Assembly (NCBI RefSeq): GCF_003932715.1
Contig: NZ_CP020700.1
Coordinates: 7,648,501-7,712,500 of the forward strand
From: Streptomyces tsukubensis
GTDB taxonomy: Bacteria; Actinomycetota; Actinomycetes; Streptomycetales; Streptomycetaceae
Direction: 5' to 3'
DNA: 64,000 bases
Under the pieces are notes generated by a model. It saw nothing but the letters and a program-made list of their open reading frames with translations. It searched no databases and was not told the origin of the DNA. A program made the translations under genes and the position numbers. Within the stretch, counting starts at the first letter, position 1; each line of letters opens with the position of its first letter. Below, piece after piece: positions 8,701 to 17,105 of the stretch.

Positions 8701-9380
8701 AGCGGGCCGAAGCGGTAGCCGAAGCCCCGCAGCGTCTGGATGTAGCGGGGCGAACCCGGCACATCCTCTATCTTGTTGCGCAGCCGCCGCACACAGGCGT
8801 CCACCAGCCGGGCGTCCCCGTGGTAGCCGTGCTCCCACACCTGCTCCAGCAACTGCTGGCGGCTGAACACCTGCTCCGGTGCCGCGCTCAGATACAGCAG
8901 CAGCTTCAGCTCCGACGGCGCCAGCGCCAGTTCCTGCCCGCACTTGGTGACGGTCAGCCCCGAACGGTCGAGGGCCAGATCGCCGTGCCGCTCCACCGTC
9001 GGCCGGCCGGCGCCCGGCTCTTCGATCCGCCGCAGCACCGCCCGGATCCGGGCTTCGATGACCTCCGTACGGGCCGGTTTGACGATGTAGTCGTCGGCGC
9101 CCGCCTCCAGCCCGATGACGATGTCGAAATCGTCACCGCGAGCGGTCAGCATGATGATCGGCAGCTGGCCGGCCTCCCGGATCCGGCGGCACACCTCCAC
9201 CCCGTTGACCCCGGGCAGCATCAGGTCCAGCAAAACCAGATCCGGCCGGAACTCCGGCAGCGCCGCGAGCCCCTCCTCGCCGGTGGCCGTCGCCGTGACC
9301 TCGTGGCCGCGGCGCCGCAGCCCCAGCTCCACCCCCTCACGGACCGACGGATCGTCTTCGATCAGCAGTACGCGTGGCAT
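8697..9380 (-). CDS. OmpR-family response regulator, AfsQ1-like
   Basis: 227 aa. Receiver domain at residues 1-120 with acidic pocket Glu9-Asp10-Asp11 region (LIEDD), phospho-acceptor Asp52 (LVLLDLMLPG), conserved Thr (MLTARGDD) and Lys (DYIVKPAR). C-terminal winged helix (about 135-227) has the OmpR signature SRQQLLEQVWEHGYHGD, LVDACVRRLRNKIED and a final GFGYRFGPL. By remembered sequence it is closest in style to AfsQ1 of S. coelicolor, but AfsQ1 is paired with a divergent sigQ, which is absent here, so this is more likely a paralogue. ATG 9380 has AGAGGGG upstream. Three TTCCCC repeats at 9391-9418 lie just upstream. The flippase gene ends only 53 bp before the start, so readthrough from femX-like/murJ-like genes is plausible. 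Confidence 0.9.
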   Translation of the reverse strand: MPRVLLIEDDPSVREGVELGLRRRGHEVTATATGEEGLAALPEFRPDLVLLDLMLPGVNGVEVCRRIREAGQLPIIMLTARGDDFDIVIGLEAGADDYIVKPARTEVIEARIRAVLRRIEEPGAGRPTVERHGDLALDRSGLTVTKCGQELALAPSELKLLLYLSAAPEQVFSRQQLLEQVWEHGYHGDARLVDACVRRLRNKIEDVPGSPRYIQTLRGFGYRFGPL

Positions 9381-9390
9381 CACACCCCTC

Positions 9391-9418
9391 TTTCCCCAGC
9401 GTTCCCCAGTGTTTCCCC
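9391..9418. repeat. three TTCCCC direct repeats at 10-11 bp spacing
   Basis: TTCCCC occurs at 9392-9397, 9402-9407 and 9413-9418 (GGGGAA on the coding strand), in phase with the DNA helix, directly in front of the response-regulator ribosome-binding site. It may be an operator, or only a run of SD-like sequence. Confidence 0.35.
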
Positions 9419-9433
9419 GGTTCGCTCCCGCGG

Positions 9434-11167
9434 TCAGCCGCGCGCGGGACGCCTGCGCAGTCGTCGTACGGCACCGGAGACGGCGGCGTCGAGTTCGGTG
9501 AGCCGCAGCGGCCGGGCGAGGGCCGCGAAGACCACTCCGACCACCAGGGCACCCGCCGCGCCCGCCGCCGGAGCCCCCGCCGCTCCGCCCGTCACCCGGG
9601 CCGTCACGTAACCGAGACCGGCGGCCGGTACCGCCGCCACCAGCAGCCTGGCCACCGCCCCCGCGGACGCCGAGCGCCACAGCGGCTCCGGACGGCGGCG
9701 CCGCGACCGGCGGCCGTGCCGGCCCCGCTGCCCCGGCACCGTCGCCGACGGCGGCGGCAGCAGCCTGCGCCGCAGCACCAGCGCCGTCACCACCCAGCCC
9801 GCGAACAGCGCCACCGAGTACGCCCCGGCCAGCCCGGTGACCACCCAGCGCGCGGGCAGCAGCCAGTACGCCGTCACCGCGAGCCCCGCGTTCACCGCCA
9901 CGATCACCAGATTGAGGAAGAACGGGGTCCGGGTGTCGGAGAGCGCGTAGAACGCCCGCGACAGCACGTACTGCCCGGAGAAGGCGATCAGCCCCGGAGC
10001 GAAAGCCATCAGGATGCCCGCCATCAGCGCCACATCACCCGGATCGGTCTGCCCGTACCCGTACACCACCGTCATCACCGGCTGCGCCAGCGCCAGCAGG
10101 GCACAGGCGGCGGGCACGATCATCGACGCGCTCGTCCGCAGGGCATAGGAGACGTCCCGGCGCACCGCCAGGGGATCGCCGTCGGCCGCAGCCCGGCTCA
10201 TCCGCGGCAGCAGCGCGGTCACCAGGGAGACCGTGATGATGCCGTGCGGCACCGCCCAGAGCGTATAGGCGTTGCTGTACGCGCTGAAGCCCGCACCGCC
10301 GTCGATGCCCAGCTCCGCGGCCCGCCGCCCGGCCGCCGTCGCCAGCCGCGTCACGACCCAGTAGGCGGCCTGGTTGGACAGGACCAGCAGCACCAGCCAG
10401 CCCGCGGCACGCAACGGCCGGGTCAGCCCGCTGCCCCGCCAGTCGAACCGCGGCCGCCAGGAGAAACCCGCGCGGCGCAGCGACGGGGCGAGCGCCAGAG
10501 CCTGTACGGCGATGCCCGCCGTGGTGCCCCAGCCCAGCAGCGCCCGCTCCGCGGAGCTGAGCGCGCCGCCGTCACCGACCACCAGATACAGCCCGAACAC
10601 GGAGATGACGACGATGTTGTTGAGGACCGGCGTCCACATCATCGCGCCGAACCTGCCGCGGGCATTGAGCACCTGCCCGAGCACGGTGAACACCCCGAGG
10701 AAGAAGATCTGGGGCAGGCAGTAGCGGGCGAAGGCCACCGTCATCTCCGCCTGCGCACCGCTGTAGCCCGTGTACAGCTCCACGATCTGCGGGGCGGCGG
10801 CGACCGCCGCTCCGGTGATCACCAGCAGGGCGACGGCGCACACGGTCAGCAGCCGCTGGGTGTACGCGATACCGCCGTCCGCGTGCTCCTTCGCGGCCCG
10901 CACCAGCTCGGGCACGAAGACGGCGTTGAGGGCCCCGCCGACCAGCAGCATGTAGAGGATCATCGGCACGGCGTTGGCCACCGCATAGCCGTCGGCGGTC
11001 AGCCCGATGCCGAGGGCGGCGGCGACGACCGCCGAGCGGACGAAACCGGTGGCCCGGGAGACGATCGACCCGGCGGCCATCAGGGCGCCGCTGCGCGCGA
11101 CCGAGGCGGCCTTCTGCTCCCCGGCCCCCGGCTCCGCGGGCGCGGTGGCCGCGGGCGCCGGACTCAA
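9434..11167 (-). CDS. murJ: MurJ/MviN-family lipid II flippase
   Basis: 577 aa, multi-pass membrane protein of the MOP superfamily. The first core helix carries MAAGSIVSRATGFVRS, the hallmark of MviN/MurJ, and about 13-14 hydrophobic helices follow. MurJ moves lipid-linked peptidoglycan precursor across the membrane. A TTG at 11167 overlaps the stop of the FemAB gene (TTGA); an internal ATG at 11080 would start exactly at MAAGS but would cut the preceding amphipathic segment, so I prefer the TTG. A basic linker (about 480-505, many Arg) and an Ala/Gly-rich C-terminal pair of helices complete the protein. Streptomyces genomes carry several MviN homologues; this one lacks the long cytoplasmic kinase-like tail of mycobacterial MviN. 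Sitting behind a bridge-peptide transferase argues for a cell-wall role. Confidence 0.85.
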   Translation of the reverse strand: MSPAPAATAPAEPGAGEQKAASVARSGALMAAGSIVSRATGFVRSAVVAAALGIGLTADGYAVANAVPMILYMLLVGGALNAVFVPELVRAAKEHADGGIAYTQRLLTVCAVALLVITGAAVAAAPQIVELYTGYSGAQAEMTVAFARYCLPQIFFLGVFTVLGQVLNARGRFGAMMWTPVLNNIVVISVFGLYLVVGDGGALSSAERALLGWGTTAGIAVQALALAPSLRRAGFSWRPRFDWRGSGLTRPLRAAGWLVLLVLSNQAAYWVVTRLATAAGRRAAELGIDGGAGFSAYSNAYTLWAVPHGIITVSLVTALLPRMSRAAADGDPLAVRRDVSYALRTSASMIVPAACALLALAQPVMTVVYGYGQTDPGDVALMAGILMAFAPGLIAFSGQYVLSRAFYALSDTRTPFFLNLVIVAVNAGLAVTAYWLLPARWVVTGLAGAYSVALFAGWVVTALVLRRRLLPPPSATVPGQRGRHGRRSRRRRPEPLWRSASAGAVARLLVAAVPAAGLGYVTARVTGGAAGAPAAGAAGALVVGVVFAALARPLRLTELDAAVSGAVRRLRRRPARG

Positions 11168-12360
11168 CGGCGTGCCAGATATGCCTGGAACGCCCGGTAC
11201 AGCGCGTGGTTGGTGGCCCCGCCCAGCGGTTTCTCCCATTCCCCCAGCGTCTCCACAACATGCCCCCCGGTGCCGAGCTTCCAGCGCAGAAGCCCGTACG
11301 AACGGTCCGAGGGGTCGAGTGTGGAGGGTACCCCGCGCATGTCGTACACCTGTGCGCCGCAAGCGTGGGCGTCCATCAGCATCCGCCACTGGAGCGCGTT
11401 CGACGGCCGGACCTCGCGGCGGTGGTCGGCGGAGGCGCCGGTCTGGTACCAGACCCGCCGTCCCACGGTCACCATGGTGTGCGCGGCCAGGATCTCGCCC
11501 CGGTGCCGGGCCAGACAGAGCTTCATCCGGCCCGGCTCCTCGGCGTTCAGGGCCGCGTACTGACGCTGGTAGTACGCCAGGGAGCGGCCCAGCCGGAAAC
11601 CGTCGCGCCGTTCGGTCACCTCAAGCAGCCGGAAGAAGTCGGGCAGCTCGGCCGCGCTGCCGACGACCACCTCCACACCCTCCTTGCGGGCCCGCCGCAC
11701 ATTGCGCCGCCACTCCTGGTTGAGCCCGTCCCACAGCTCCTCCGGGGACCGCCCGGCGAGCGGCACCCGGAAGACGTGACGCGGCTGGGCATCGCCGTCG
11801 TCGGCACCGCCGCAGCGCCGCCAGCCCCGGGCGCGCAGCCGCTCCGCCACGGCCGTACCCAGCGGATCGACCTCGCAGTCGAGGACGTCGGCCAGCCTCC
11901 GGCCCGGCCCCGTACCCGCTTTGAGGGCCCCGCCCCGCCAGGTCCGGTAGGCGGGGGAGGGGCCGATACGCACCGCGAAGACACCCGCGCCGCGGAGATG
12001 CTCCAGCAGCGGTTCGAGCCAGGCGTCCGGCTCCGGGTCCGACCAGTCGACCACCGGCCCCTCGGGCAGATAGGCGAAGCAGCGCCGGGTGCCCGGGAAC
12101 TGGCGCAGCAGCACCAGGGCGACCCCGGTCAGCCCGGCCGGGCCCGCCGCCGGATCCGGCCCCCAGCCCAGCAGCAGGGACCGCCAGCCCTCCTTGACCT
12201 CGGCCCAGGAAGGGCACTGGAGGAAACCGGCGCCAAGCGCCACACCGCGGGCGGAGCCGAGGAACGCGCGATACGTGACCGCGTCGAGGGGCGCGAGCCG
12301 GATACGCGGGCCGGTGGAGTCCTCTCGTCCGTCCCGGCCTGTCACAAGAAGTGCTGACAC
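11164..12360 (-). CDS. FemAB-family peptidyltransferase (FemX-like, lipid II glycyl transfer)
   Basis: 398 aa. FemABX proteins use aminoacyl-tRNA to add bridge residues to the peptidoglycan stem peptide. Two GNAT-like halves are visible: the first about 20-190, the second about 205-390 with LNQEWRRNVRRARKEGVEV, RLLEVTERRDGFRLGRSLAYYQ and a terminal YDMRGVPSTLDPSDRSYGLLRWKLG, all typical of the family. In Streptomyces the cross-bridge is a single Gly, and FemX adds it. GTG 12360 is preferred (GGAAGG about 12 nt upstream); a GTG at 12444 has no ribosome-binding site. It is the first gene of the minus-strand envelope block and is translationally coupled to the flippase. Confidence 0.85.
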   Translation of the reverse strand: MSALLVTGRDGREDSTGPRIRLAPLDAVTYRAFLGSARGVALGAGFLQCPSWAEVKEGWRSLLLGWGPDPAAGPAGLTGVALVLLRQFPGTRRCFAYLPEGPVVDWSDPEPDAWLEPLLEHLRGAGVFAVRIGPSPAYRTWRGGALKAGTGPGRRLADVLDCEVDPLGTAVAERLRARGWRRCGGADDGDAQPRHVFRVPLAGRSPEELWDGLNQEWRRNVRRARKEGVEVVVGSAAELPDFFRLLEVTERRDGFRLGRSLAYYQRQYAALNAEEPGRMKLCLARHRGEILAAHTMVTVGRRVWYQTGASADHRREVRPSNALQWRMLMDAHACGAQVYDMRGVPSTLDPSDRSYGLLRWKLGTGGHVVETLGEWEKPLGGATNHALYRAFQAYLARR

Positions 12361-12712
12361 GGTGTGAGCCGCCTTCCGATCGTGGTCCTGGTGCCCGCCG
12401 GACGACGGGGACGGCAGGATGCTCACAGCGGCCCATGACCGCACCGCGCGAGGAATGTGACAGAACGATGACCGTTCCTCACCAGAGGCCGTTACATCGG
12501 GGTTAGGGCGTTCACCTGCCGGTTTTCGGCATTAGGGTCAGGGATGTCCCCATGGAACGTTTGAGCGGTGGACGGGTGTTGCGTTCGAACGCGCTGTGCC
12601 CCCGCCGCCTCGACACCGGACGGACACCACCGACAACCGCCGAATCCCGGATTCGCCGAACCCGCCGGACCCTGCCGGCGGGCTCGAATCCCCGCTCCCC
12701 ACGGAGGATCCG
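12361..12712. promoter_or_regulatory. divergent promoter region, FemX-like / L,D-transpeptidase
   Basis: 352 bp between two divergent envelope genes. It contains a 12-bp perfect palindrome GCGTTCGAACGC at 12581-12592, two TTAGGG copies (12503-12508 and 12532-12537), and GGAAC motifs on both strands (plus at 12553; minus around 12474) that resemble -35 elements of sigma-E-type promoters. The matching -10 boxes are not convincing. No gene seen. Confidence 0.4.
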
Positions 12713-13927
12713 TTGCGCCCGATATCCGCGCGCCCCGCTCGTCACCCGGCCACACGCCTCGCGGTGGCGGCCGCCGTGCTCGCTCCCCTCGCCCTCGCCG
12801 GCTGCTCCTCCGACGGTTCGGGCGGCGACGGCAAGGCGGGCTCGGCCAAGGCGGCGGACAAGCCGGCGACGGTGGCGGTGACCCCGAGCGGCAGCGGCGT
12901 CAAGGCCGGTCAGCCCATCAAGGTGACCGCCCAGGGCGGCAAACTGACCTCCGTACAGGTCACCGACGGCGACGGCGGTGCCGTCACCGGCAAACTGTCG
13001 GCGAACGACACGCTCTGGACCTCGGACCGCAAGGCGGGAGCGGGAGCCTCCTACCGGATCACCGCGGCCACCAGGACCGAGAGCGGCACCGCAGGCAGCA
13101 CGAACGCCGCCTTCACCACCGCCAAGGCCGAGAAGAAGAACCTGGTCACCTGGTGGCCCGGCAAGAACACCACCGTCGGCATCGGCCAGCCGATCTCCCT
13201 CGTCTTCGACTACCCCGTCGGGACCGAGAGCCGCGCCGAGGTGGAAAAGGCCCTCAAGGTCACCACCTCCAACAACACCGTGGGGTCCTGGGGCTGGCTG
13301 AAGCACTACGACGGCAAGGACCGCATCGACTGGCGGCCCAAGGAGTACTGGAAGCCGGGCACCCAGGTCACCGTCGACGCCCCGCTGAACGGCATCGCCA
13401 CGTCCAAGGAGCGGATGTTCGCCCGCGACTACGCGACGAAGTTCACCATCGGCGCCCAGGAGGTCGTCAAGGTCGACCTCGACCGGAAGAAGCTCGTCCT
13501 GGAACGGAACGGCAGCCCCGTCCGTACCATCCCGGTCTCCGGCGGCACACCCGGCGGCGACAAGCGGTCCTGGGGCGGGACCACGGTGCTCATCTCCAAG
13601 GAGGGCACCATCAACATGAACTCCGAGACCGTGGGCCTGGGCGACGCCTACAACAAGATGGTCGACTACTCGATGCGGCTGACCTGGTCGGGGATGTACG
13701 TCCACGCCGCGCCGTGGAACGCCGCGTACTTCGGCAGGGCCAACAAGAGCTCCGGCTGCATCGGCATGAGCACCGCCGAGGCCTCCTCCTTCTACAAGGA
13801 CATCAAGGTCGGCACGCCGTTCGAGACCACCGGCAAGGACCACAAGGGCATCCCGGTCCAGGGCAACGGCTTCAGCAACTGGAACGAGACCTGGGAGCAG
13901 TGGCAGAAGCGCAGCGCCCTGAGCTGA
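12713..13927 (+). CDS. lipoprotein L,D-transpeptidase with Ig-like domains (YkuD)
   Basis: 404 aa. The TTG at 12713 is preceded by GGAGG at ideal spacing. Signal II peptide with lipobox LALAGC (Cys31) anchors it outside the membrane. Residues about 50-270 form two Ig-like domains of the LdtMt2 type (VSVTPSG-like strands, WWPGKNTTVGIGQPISL, DRIDWRPKEYWKPGTQV). The YkuD catalytic domain (about 275-395) has His331 (GMYVHAAPW) and Cys349 in SSGCIGMS. These enzymes make 3-3 cross-links in peptidoglycan. A C-terminal WNETWEQWQ extension matches the tail of mycobacterial-type enzymes. The divergent neighbours FemX and MurJ act in the same pathway. A strong terminator follows. Confidence 0.93.
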   Translation: MRPISARPARHPATRLAVAAAVLAPLALAGCSSDGSGGDGKAGSAKAADKPATVAVTPSGSGVKAGQPIKVTAQGGKLTSVQVTDGDGGAVTGKLSANDTLWTSDRKAGAGASYRITAATRTESGTAGSTNAAFTTAKAEKKNLVTWWPGKNTTVGIGQPISLVFDYPVGTESRAEVEKALKVTTSNNTVGSWGWLKHYDGKDRIDWRPKEYWKPGTQVTVDAPLNGIATSKERMFARDYATKFTIGAQEVVKVDLDRKKLVLERNGSPVRTIPVSGGTPGGDKRSWGGTTVLISKEGTINMNSETVGLGDAYNKMVDYSMRLTWSGMYVHAAPWNAAYFGRANKSSGCIGMSTAEASSFYKDIKVGTPFETTGKDHKGIPVQGNGFSNWNETWEQWQKRSALS

Positions 13928-13942
13928 CCCGCCCCACGGCAC

Positions 13943-13984
13943 AACACCGCACCGGCGGGCGCTCTCGCCCGCCGGTGCGGTGTT
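13943..13984. terminator. strong bidirectional terminator
   Basis: Perfect 19-bp stem (13943-13961 with 13966-13984) around the loop CTCT, flanked by A and T runs. It separates the converging transpeptidase and TPR genes and is the strongest hairpin I found in the window. Confidence 0.9.
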
Positions 13985-13997
13985 TCCCTACCCTGCT

Positions 13998-14333
13998 TCA
14001 GTCGCCGTTCATCACGGCCGCCATCCGCAGATGCGGGGCCGCCTCAGCCGTCCGTCCCTGCCGCTCCAGGGTCCGCCCCAGCATCAGCCGGGCGTAGTAC
14101 TCGGAGGGGTTCTGCTCCAGGACGGCCCGCAGCTCGGTCTCGGCCGGCCCCAGCCGGGCGGAGTGGTAGTACGCCCGGGCGAGCAGCAGACGCGCCGCCA
14201 GCTGCTCCGGCGCCTCCTCGACGAGTCCGTGCAGGATCCGCGCGGCGGTCAGGTATTCCTTGCTGTCGAAGAACATCTGCGCCCGGTCCCACCGCTCGGC
14301 GGGGGTGCCGAACTCGTAGTACGTCTCGCTCAC
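13998..14333 (-). CDS. small tetratricopeptide-repeat protein, 111 aa
   Basis: GTG 14333 is chosen because AGAGGAAA lies directly upstream; an ATG at 14459 would add 42 Pro-rich residues with no such site. The protein is almost entirely TPR helices: AERWDRAQMFFDSKEYLTAARILHGL, then APEQLAARLLLARAYYHSARLGPAETELRAVL, then PSEYYARLMLGRTLERQGRTAEA. That gives about three repeats, enough for a protein-binding groove. No signal peptide, so cytoplasmic. Small TPR proteins like this are widespread in Streptomyces with no assigned partner. It is divergent from the pirin gene (173 bp between starts). Confidence 0.85.
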   Translation of the reverse strand: MSETYYEFGTPAERWDRAQMFFDSKEYLTAARILHGLVEEAPEQLAARLLLARAYYHSARLGPAETELRAVLEQNPSEYYARLMLGRTLERQGRTAEAAPHLRMAAVMNGD

Positions 14334-14506
14334 GGCTTTCCTCTCTCGGGTGGTTTCGGGCGGCTCCGGCGCCGCTGTCCCTGCCAACCCGAGCAGCTCG
14401 TTCAATATTCCACCAGATGGTTCCGGGTGCGGCCGCTCCGGCATCCGGCCGGTCGGCAAGGCGTGGGGGCTGCCCGGTGCGCCCCCGCGGGAATAGGTTG
14501 AGCGTC

Positions 14507-15472
14507 ATGAGCAATCTCGATCGTCAGGCCGCCCTCTCCGTCTGCGGCGGTCGTGGATTCGTCGTCGCCGAGCCGGTACGCGAACTCCTCAGCCCCCGTA
14601 CGGTCCGGCTCGGGGAGTCCACGGAGGTCCGCAGGCTGCTGCCCAACCTGGGCCGCCGCATGGTGGGCGCCTGGGCCTTCGTCGACCACTACGGCCCCGA
14701 CGACATCGCCGACGAGCCCGGTATGCAGGTACCGCCCCACCCCCATATGGGCCTCCAGACCGTGAGCTGGCTCCACGAGGGCGAGGTGCTGCACCGCGAC
14801 AGCACCGGCAGCCTCGCCACCATCCGCCCCCGTGAACTGGGCCTGATGACCTCCGGCCGGGCGATCAGCCACTCCGAGGAGACCCCCCGCTCCCACGCCC
14901 GCTATCTCCACGGCGCCCAGCTCTGGGTCGCGCTCCCGGACGCCCACCGCCAGGTGGACCCCCAGTTCGAACACCACCCCGACCTGCCCGCCGTCACCGC
15001 CCCCGGTCTGACCGCCACGGTGATCCTGGGCAGCCTCGACGGCGCCACCTCACCGGGCACCGCCTACACCCCCATCGTCGGCGCCGACCTCACGCTCAGT
15101 GACGGCGCGGATGTGCGCCTCCCCCTCGACCGTGACTTCGAGTACGCGGTCCTGGCGATGTCGGGAGAGGCCGTGGTCGACGGCGTTCCCGTCCTCCCCG
15201 GCTCCATGCTCTACCTCGGCTGCGGCCGGACCGAGCTCGCCCTGCGCGCCGAGTCCGACGCCGCTCTGATGCTCCTCGGCGGGGAGCCCTTCGAGGAGGA
15301 GCTGATCATGTTCTGGAACTGGATCGGCCGCTCGCAGGAGGAGATCGCCGAGGCCCGCCGGGACTGGATGGAAGGCACACGCTTCGGCGAGGTAAAGGGT
15401 TACGACGGCGATCCCCTGCCTGCCCCCGAACTCCCCCCGGGGCCGCTGAAGGCGCGCGGACGCGTACGCTGA
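14507..15472 (+). CDS. pirin family protein
   Basis: 321 aa bicupin. The N-terminal cupin holds the metal site region PPHPHMGLQTVSWLHEGEVLHRDSTG with the expected His residues, and ISHSEETP supplies later ligands; the C-terminal pirin_C domain includes AVLAMSGEAVVDG and ALMLLGGEPFEE. Bacterial pirins are Fe-binding proteins; some (YhhW) have quercetinase activity and others modulate pyruvate dehydrogenase, so the substrate here is open. ATG 14507 follows AGGTTGAG. The protein is slightly longer than YhhW-type pirins because of a C-terminal acidic/Pro-rich tail. Confidence 0.9.
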   Translation: MSNLDRQAALSVCGGRGFVVAEPVRELLSPRTVRLGESTEVRRLLPNLGRRMVGAWAFVDHYGPDDIADEPGMQVPPHPHMGLQTVSWLHEGEVLHRDSTGSLATIRPRELGLMTSGRAISHSEETPRSHARYLHGAQLWVALPDAHRQVDPQFEHHPDLPAVTAPGLTATVILGSLDGATSPGTAYTPIVGADLTLSDGADVRLPLDRDFEYAVLAMSGEAVVDGVPVLPGSMLYLGCGRTELALRAESDAALMLLGGEPFEEELIMFWNWIGRSQEEIAEARRDWMEGTRFGEVKGYDGDPLPAPELPPGPLKARGRVR

Positions 15473-15796
15473 AATGGGCTTCTGTGTCGGCGGGCGGACT
15501 GGAACCCTGTGACTCGGGCGGCTCCTCGGAAAGACCGGCAGCGGGCGGAGCGTCCTCTCCCCAGAGGGGCGAACGAAGGTCGTTCTCTACCAACCCGACT
15601 ACTTCACCAGCACCGGATCGCCGGGACACCGTCGTACGCGCCCCATCTGGTAACCGAGCATCCGGGCCCGGTGCCCAGACGGGAGTCCGCGTCCGACAGC
15701 GGCGGTAATGGTGCCCCTGTCGAGCCGGGGCCTGTGCCGGACGGCCGGTACGGCTCCCGTGGTCCGGATTCGTGTGAGGGCGTGAGTCGTCGCGGG
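15473..15796. other. 324-bp convergent intergenic region with a short coding-like fragment
   Basis: Between the pirin stop and the lectin stop. A 9-codon-spaced small hairpin GAACGA/TCGTTC sits at 15571-15585. One plus-strand frame, from a TGA at 15510-15512 to TAA 15651-15653, has GC-rich third positions and includes a P-loop-like GKTGSGRS, but it has no start codon. It might be the relic of a lost gene. No terminator hairpin of note. Confidence 0.3.
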
Positions 15797-16375
15797 TCAG
15801 GCGGGGGTGAGGTGGAAGGTGTCGTTCAGGATCCCGTCTCCGTGCAGGTTGCAGGGGTGCTGGATCAGCGTGGCGTCGTCGGCGGTGGATGCGTCGCGGA
15901 TGTGGAGGCAGTTCCAGTACTTGGGGCGGGTGGTGTGAGTACGCAGGATGTACCCGTCCCAGGGGTGGTGGTCGCCGTAGGCGGTGAACACCTCGTTCAT
16001 GGCGCGGCTACAGGGCCACTGGATGATGGGGACGCCGACGTGGTGGATGTTGTCCTTGACGTTCCAGCACAGACCGGTGGAGGTGCGGAAGAAGAAGCTG
16101 TTCGCGGGGATGTCGCCCCGGGCGGTGATCAGCGTGACCTTCTGGGAAGGGCGTCCGTCGCAGGGCTGCTGCACGATCACCACTCCTTCCGCCGTACTGT
16201 CGTCCCGGGGGCCCAGGCACTTGCCTGAGTGCGCGACCCGCACGGTGTACTTACCGGCCGTCGGGGGTGGAGTGGCCGCGGACGCCGGCGGGACCGTCAC
16301 GGCTGCCAGCAGCGCCGCGACAGCGGCCGCCAGGGCGCCGCGCGCGCCGGCGCGGCGGGGGAAGGGAATTCTCAC
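15797..16375 (-). CDS. secreted ricin-type beta-trefoil lectin-like protein
   Basis: 192 aa from GTG 16375 (AAGGACG upstream). Signal peptide at about 1-38 ([20 protein letters not shown]...PPASA). The mature protein is one trefoil of three related repeats, each a cysteine-rich unit: GKCLGPRDD...QQPCDG, GLCWNVKDN...IQWPCSR and NCLHIRDAS...IQHPCN. These match the Q-x-W pattern of ricin B domains, with Trp kept only in degenerate form (WPC in the second), so carbohydrate affinity may be weak or altered. No catalytic domain is attached. Such stand-alone lectins are secreted by Streptomyces and may bind cell-surface glycans. Confidence 0.8.
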   Translation of the reverse strand: MRIPFPRRAGARGALAAAVAALLAAVTVPPASAATPPPTAGKYTVRVAHSGKCLGPRDDSTAEGVVIVQQPCDGRPSQKVTLITARGDIPANSFFFRTSTGLCWNVKDNIHHVGVPIIQWPCSRAMNEVFTAYGDHHPWDGYILRTHTTRPKYWNCLHIRDASTADDATLIQHPCNLHGDGILNDTFHLTPA

Positions 16376-16437
16376 GAGGGCGTCCTTGTCCGGAGCGCTG
16401 GACGCGGGCCCGGCGCCCCGGGGCGGCGGTCGGCCGG

Positions 16438-16821
16438 TCAGCGCGGCCAATGGTCGAAGTCGTACGGTGTAGCGGTCCGAGTGCGGGGGCGCGGCGGGCC
16501 GAGGAGCCTGCGACGGCACGCGGTGTCTGCGCCGGACGGGACGGCCGCTCCCGCCATGGTCGTCATGGTGATCAGCACAGAACGCTGCACGACCGTACCG
16601 GGCCCAGGGGTGAGTGACGATCCCCCTTGGGGGTGATGCGGGCCGTACTGGTTCAGGGTCCGGTTGACCTGTTCGGTGATCTGTTGGACGTCGTCCGCGA
16701 CGATGTTGTTGATGTTGACCGAGACGGCCTCGCCGTTGCCGTTCTGAGTGATTCCTCGTACTGCGGGCGGGCCAGCCGAACCCAGCGGTGAAGCTCTGCT
16801 TTCCTTCCGAGAACGGGGCAT
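16438..16821 (-). CDS. possible small protein, 127 aa, doubtful
   Basis: An open frame just upstream of the lectin gene on the same strand. Its middle part (SVNINNIVADDVQQITEQVNR, about residues 33-53) reads like real protein and has GC-rich third positions, but the first 30 codons and the last 50 do not. ATG 16821 has no good ribosome-binding site. Either only part is coding and frameshifted at both ends, or it is a relic. The stretch on to 17105 holds no gene I can support. Confidence 0.3.
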   Translation of the reverse strand: MPRSRKESRASPLGSAGPPAVRGITQNGNGEAVSVNINNIVADDVQQITEQVNRTLNQYGPHHPQGGSSLTPGPGTVVQRSVLITMTTMAGAAVPSGADTACRRRLLGPPRPRTRTATPYDFDHWPR

Positions 16822-17105
16822 TCGAAGCGATGGCGATCGCGCGTCGTTCCTCGCACTCGGTCAATACGTGGACCAGCGGTTTCGCGCGCCCGCCTTGTCA
16901 AGGCCCTCCCGACACGGCCATGACCGCGGGTTCGTGATCCTGCACGAGCGGGCGTGGACGACGTCCGCCGAGGGGCCGAAGGCGCTGTTCGGCCACCCGG
17001 TGGACCGGCCGGGCGGGCAGTCCATGGCACATCGGGAGCGCACACCAGCGGTCCCGGGCTCGTGAGGGGCCCTGCCCTACGCTGCCGCCCCGCTGGTCCC
17101 GTCCG

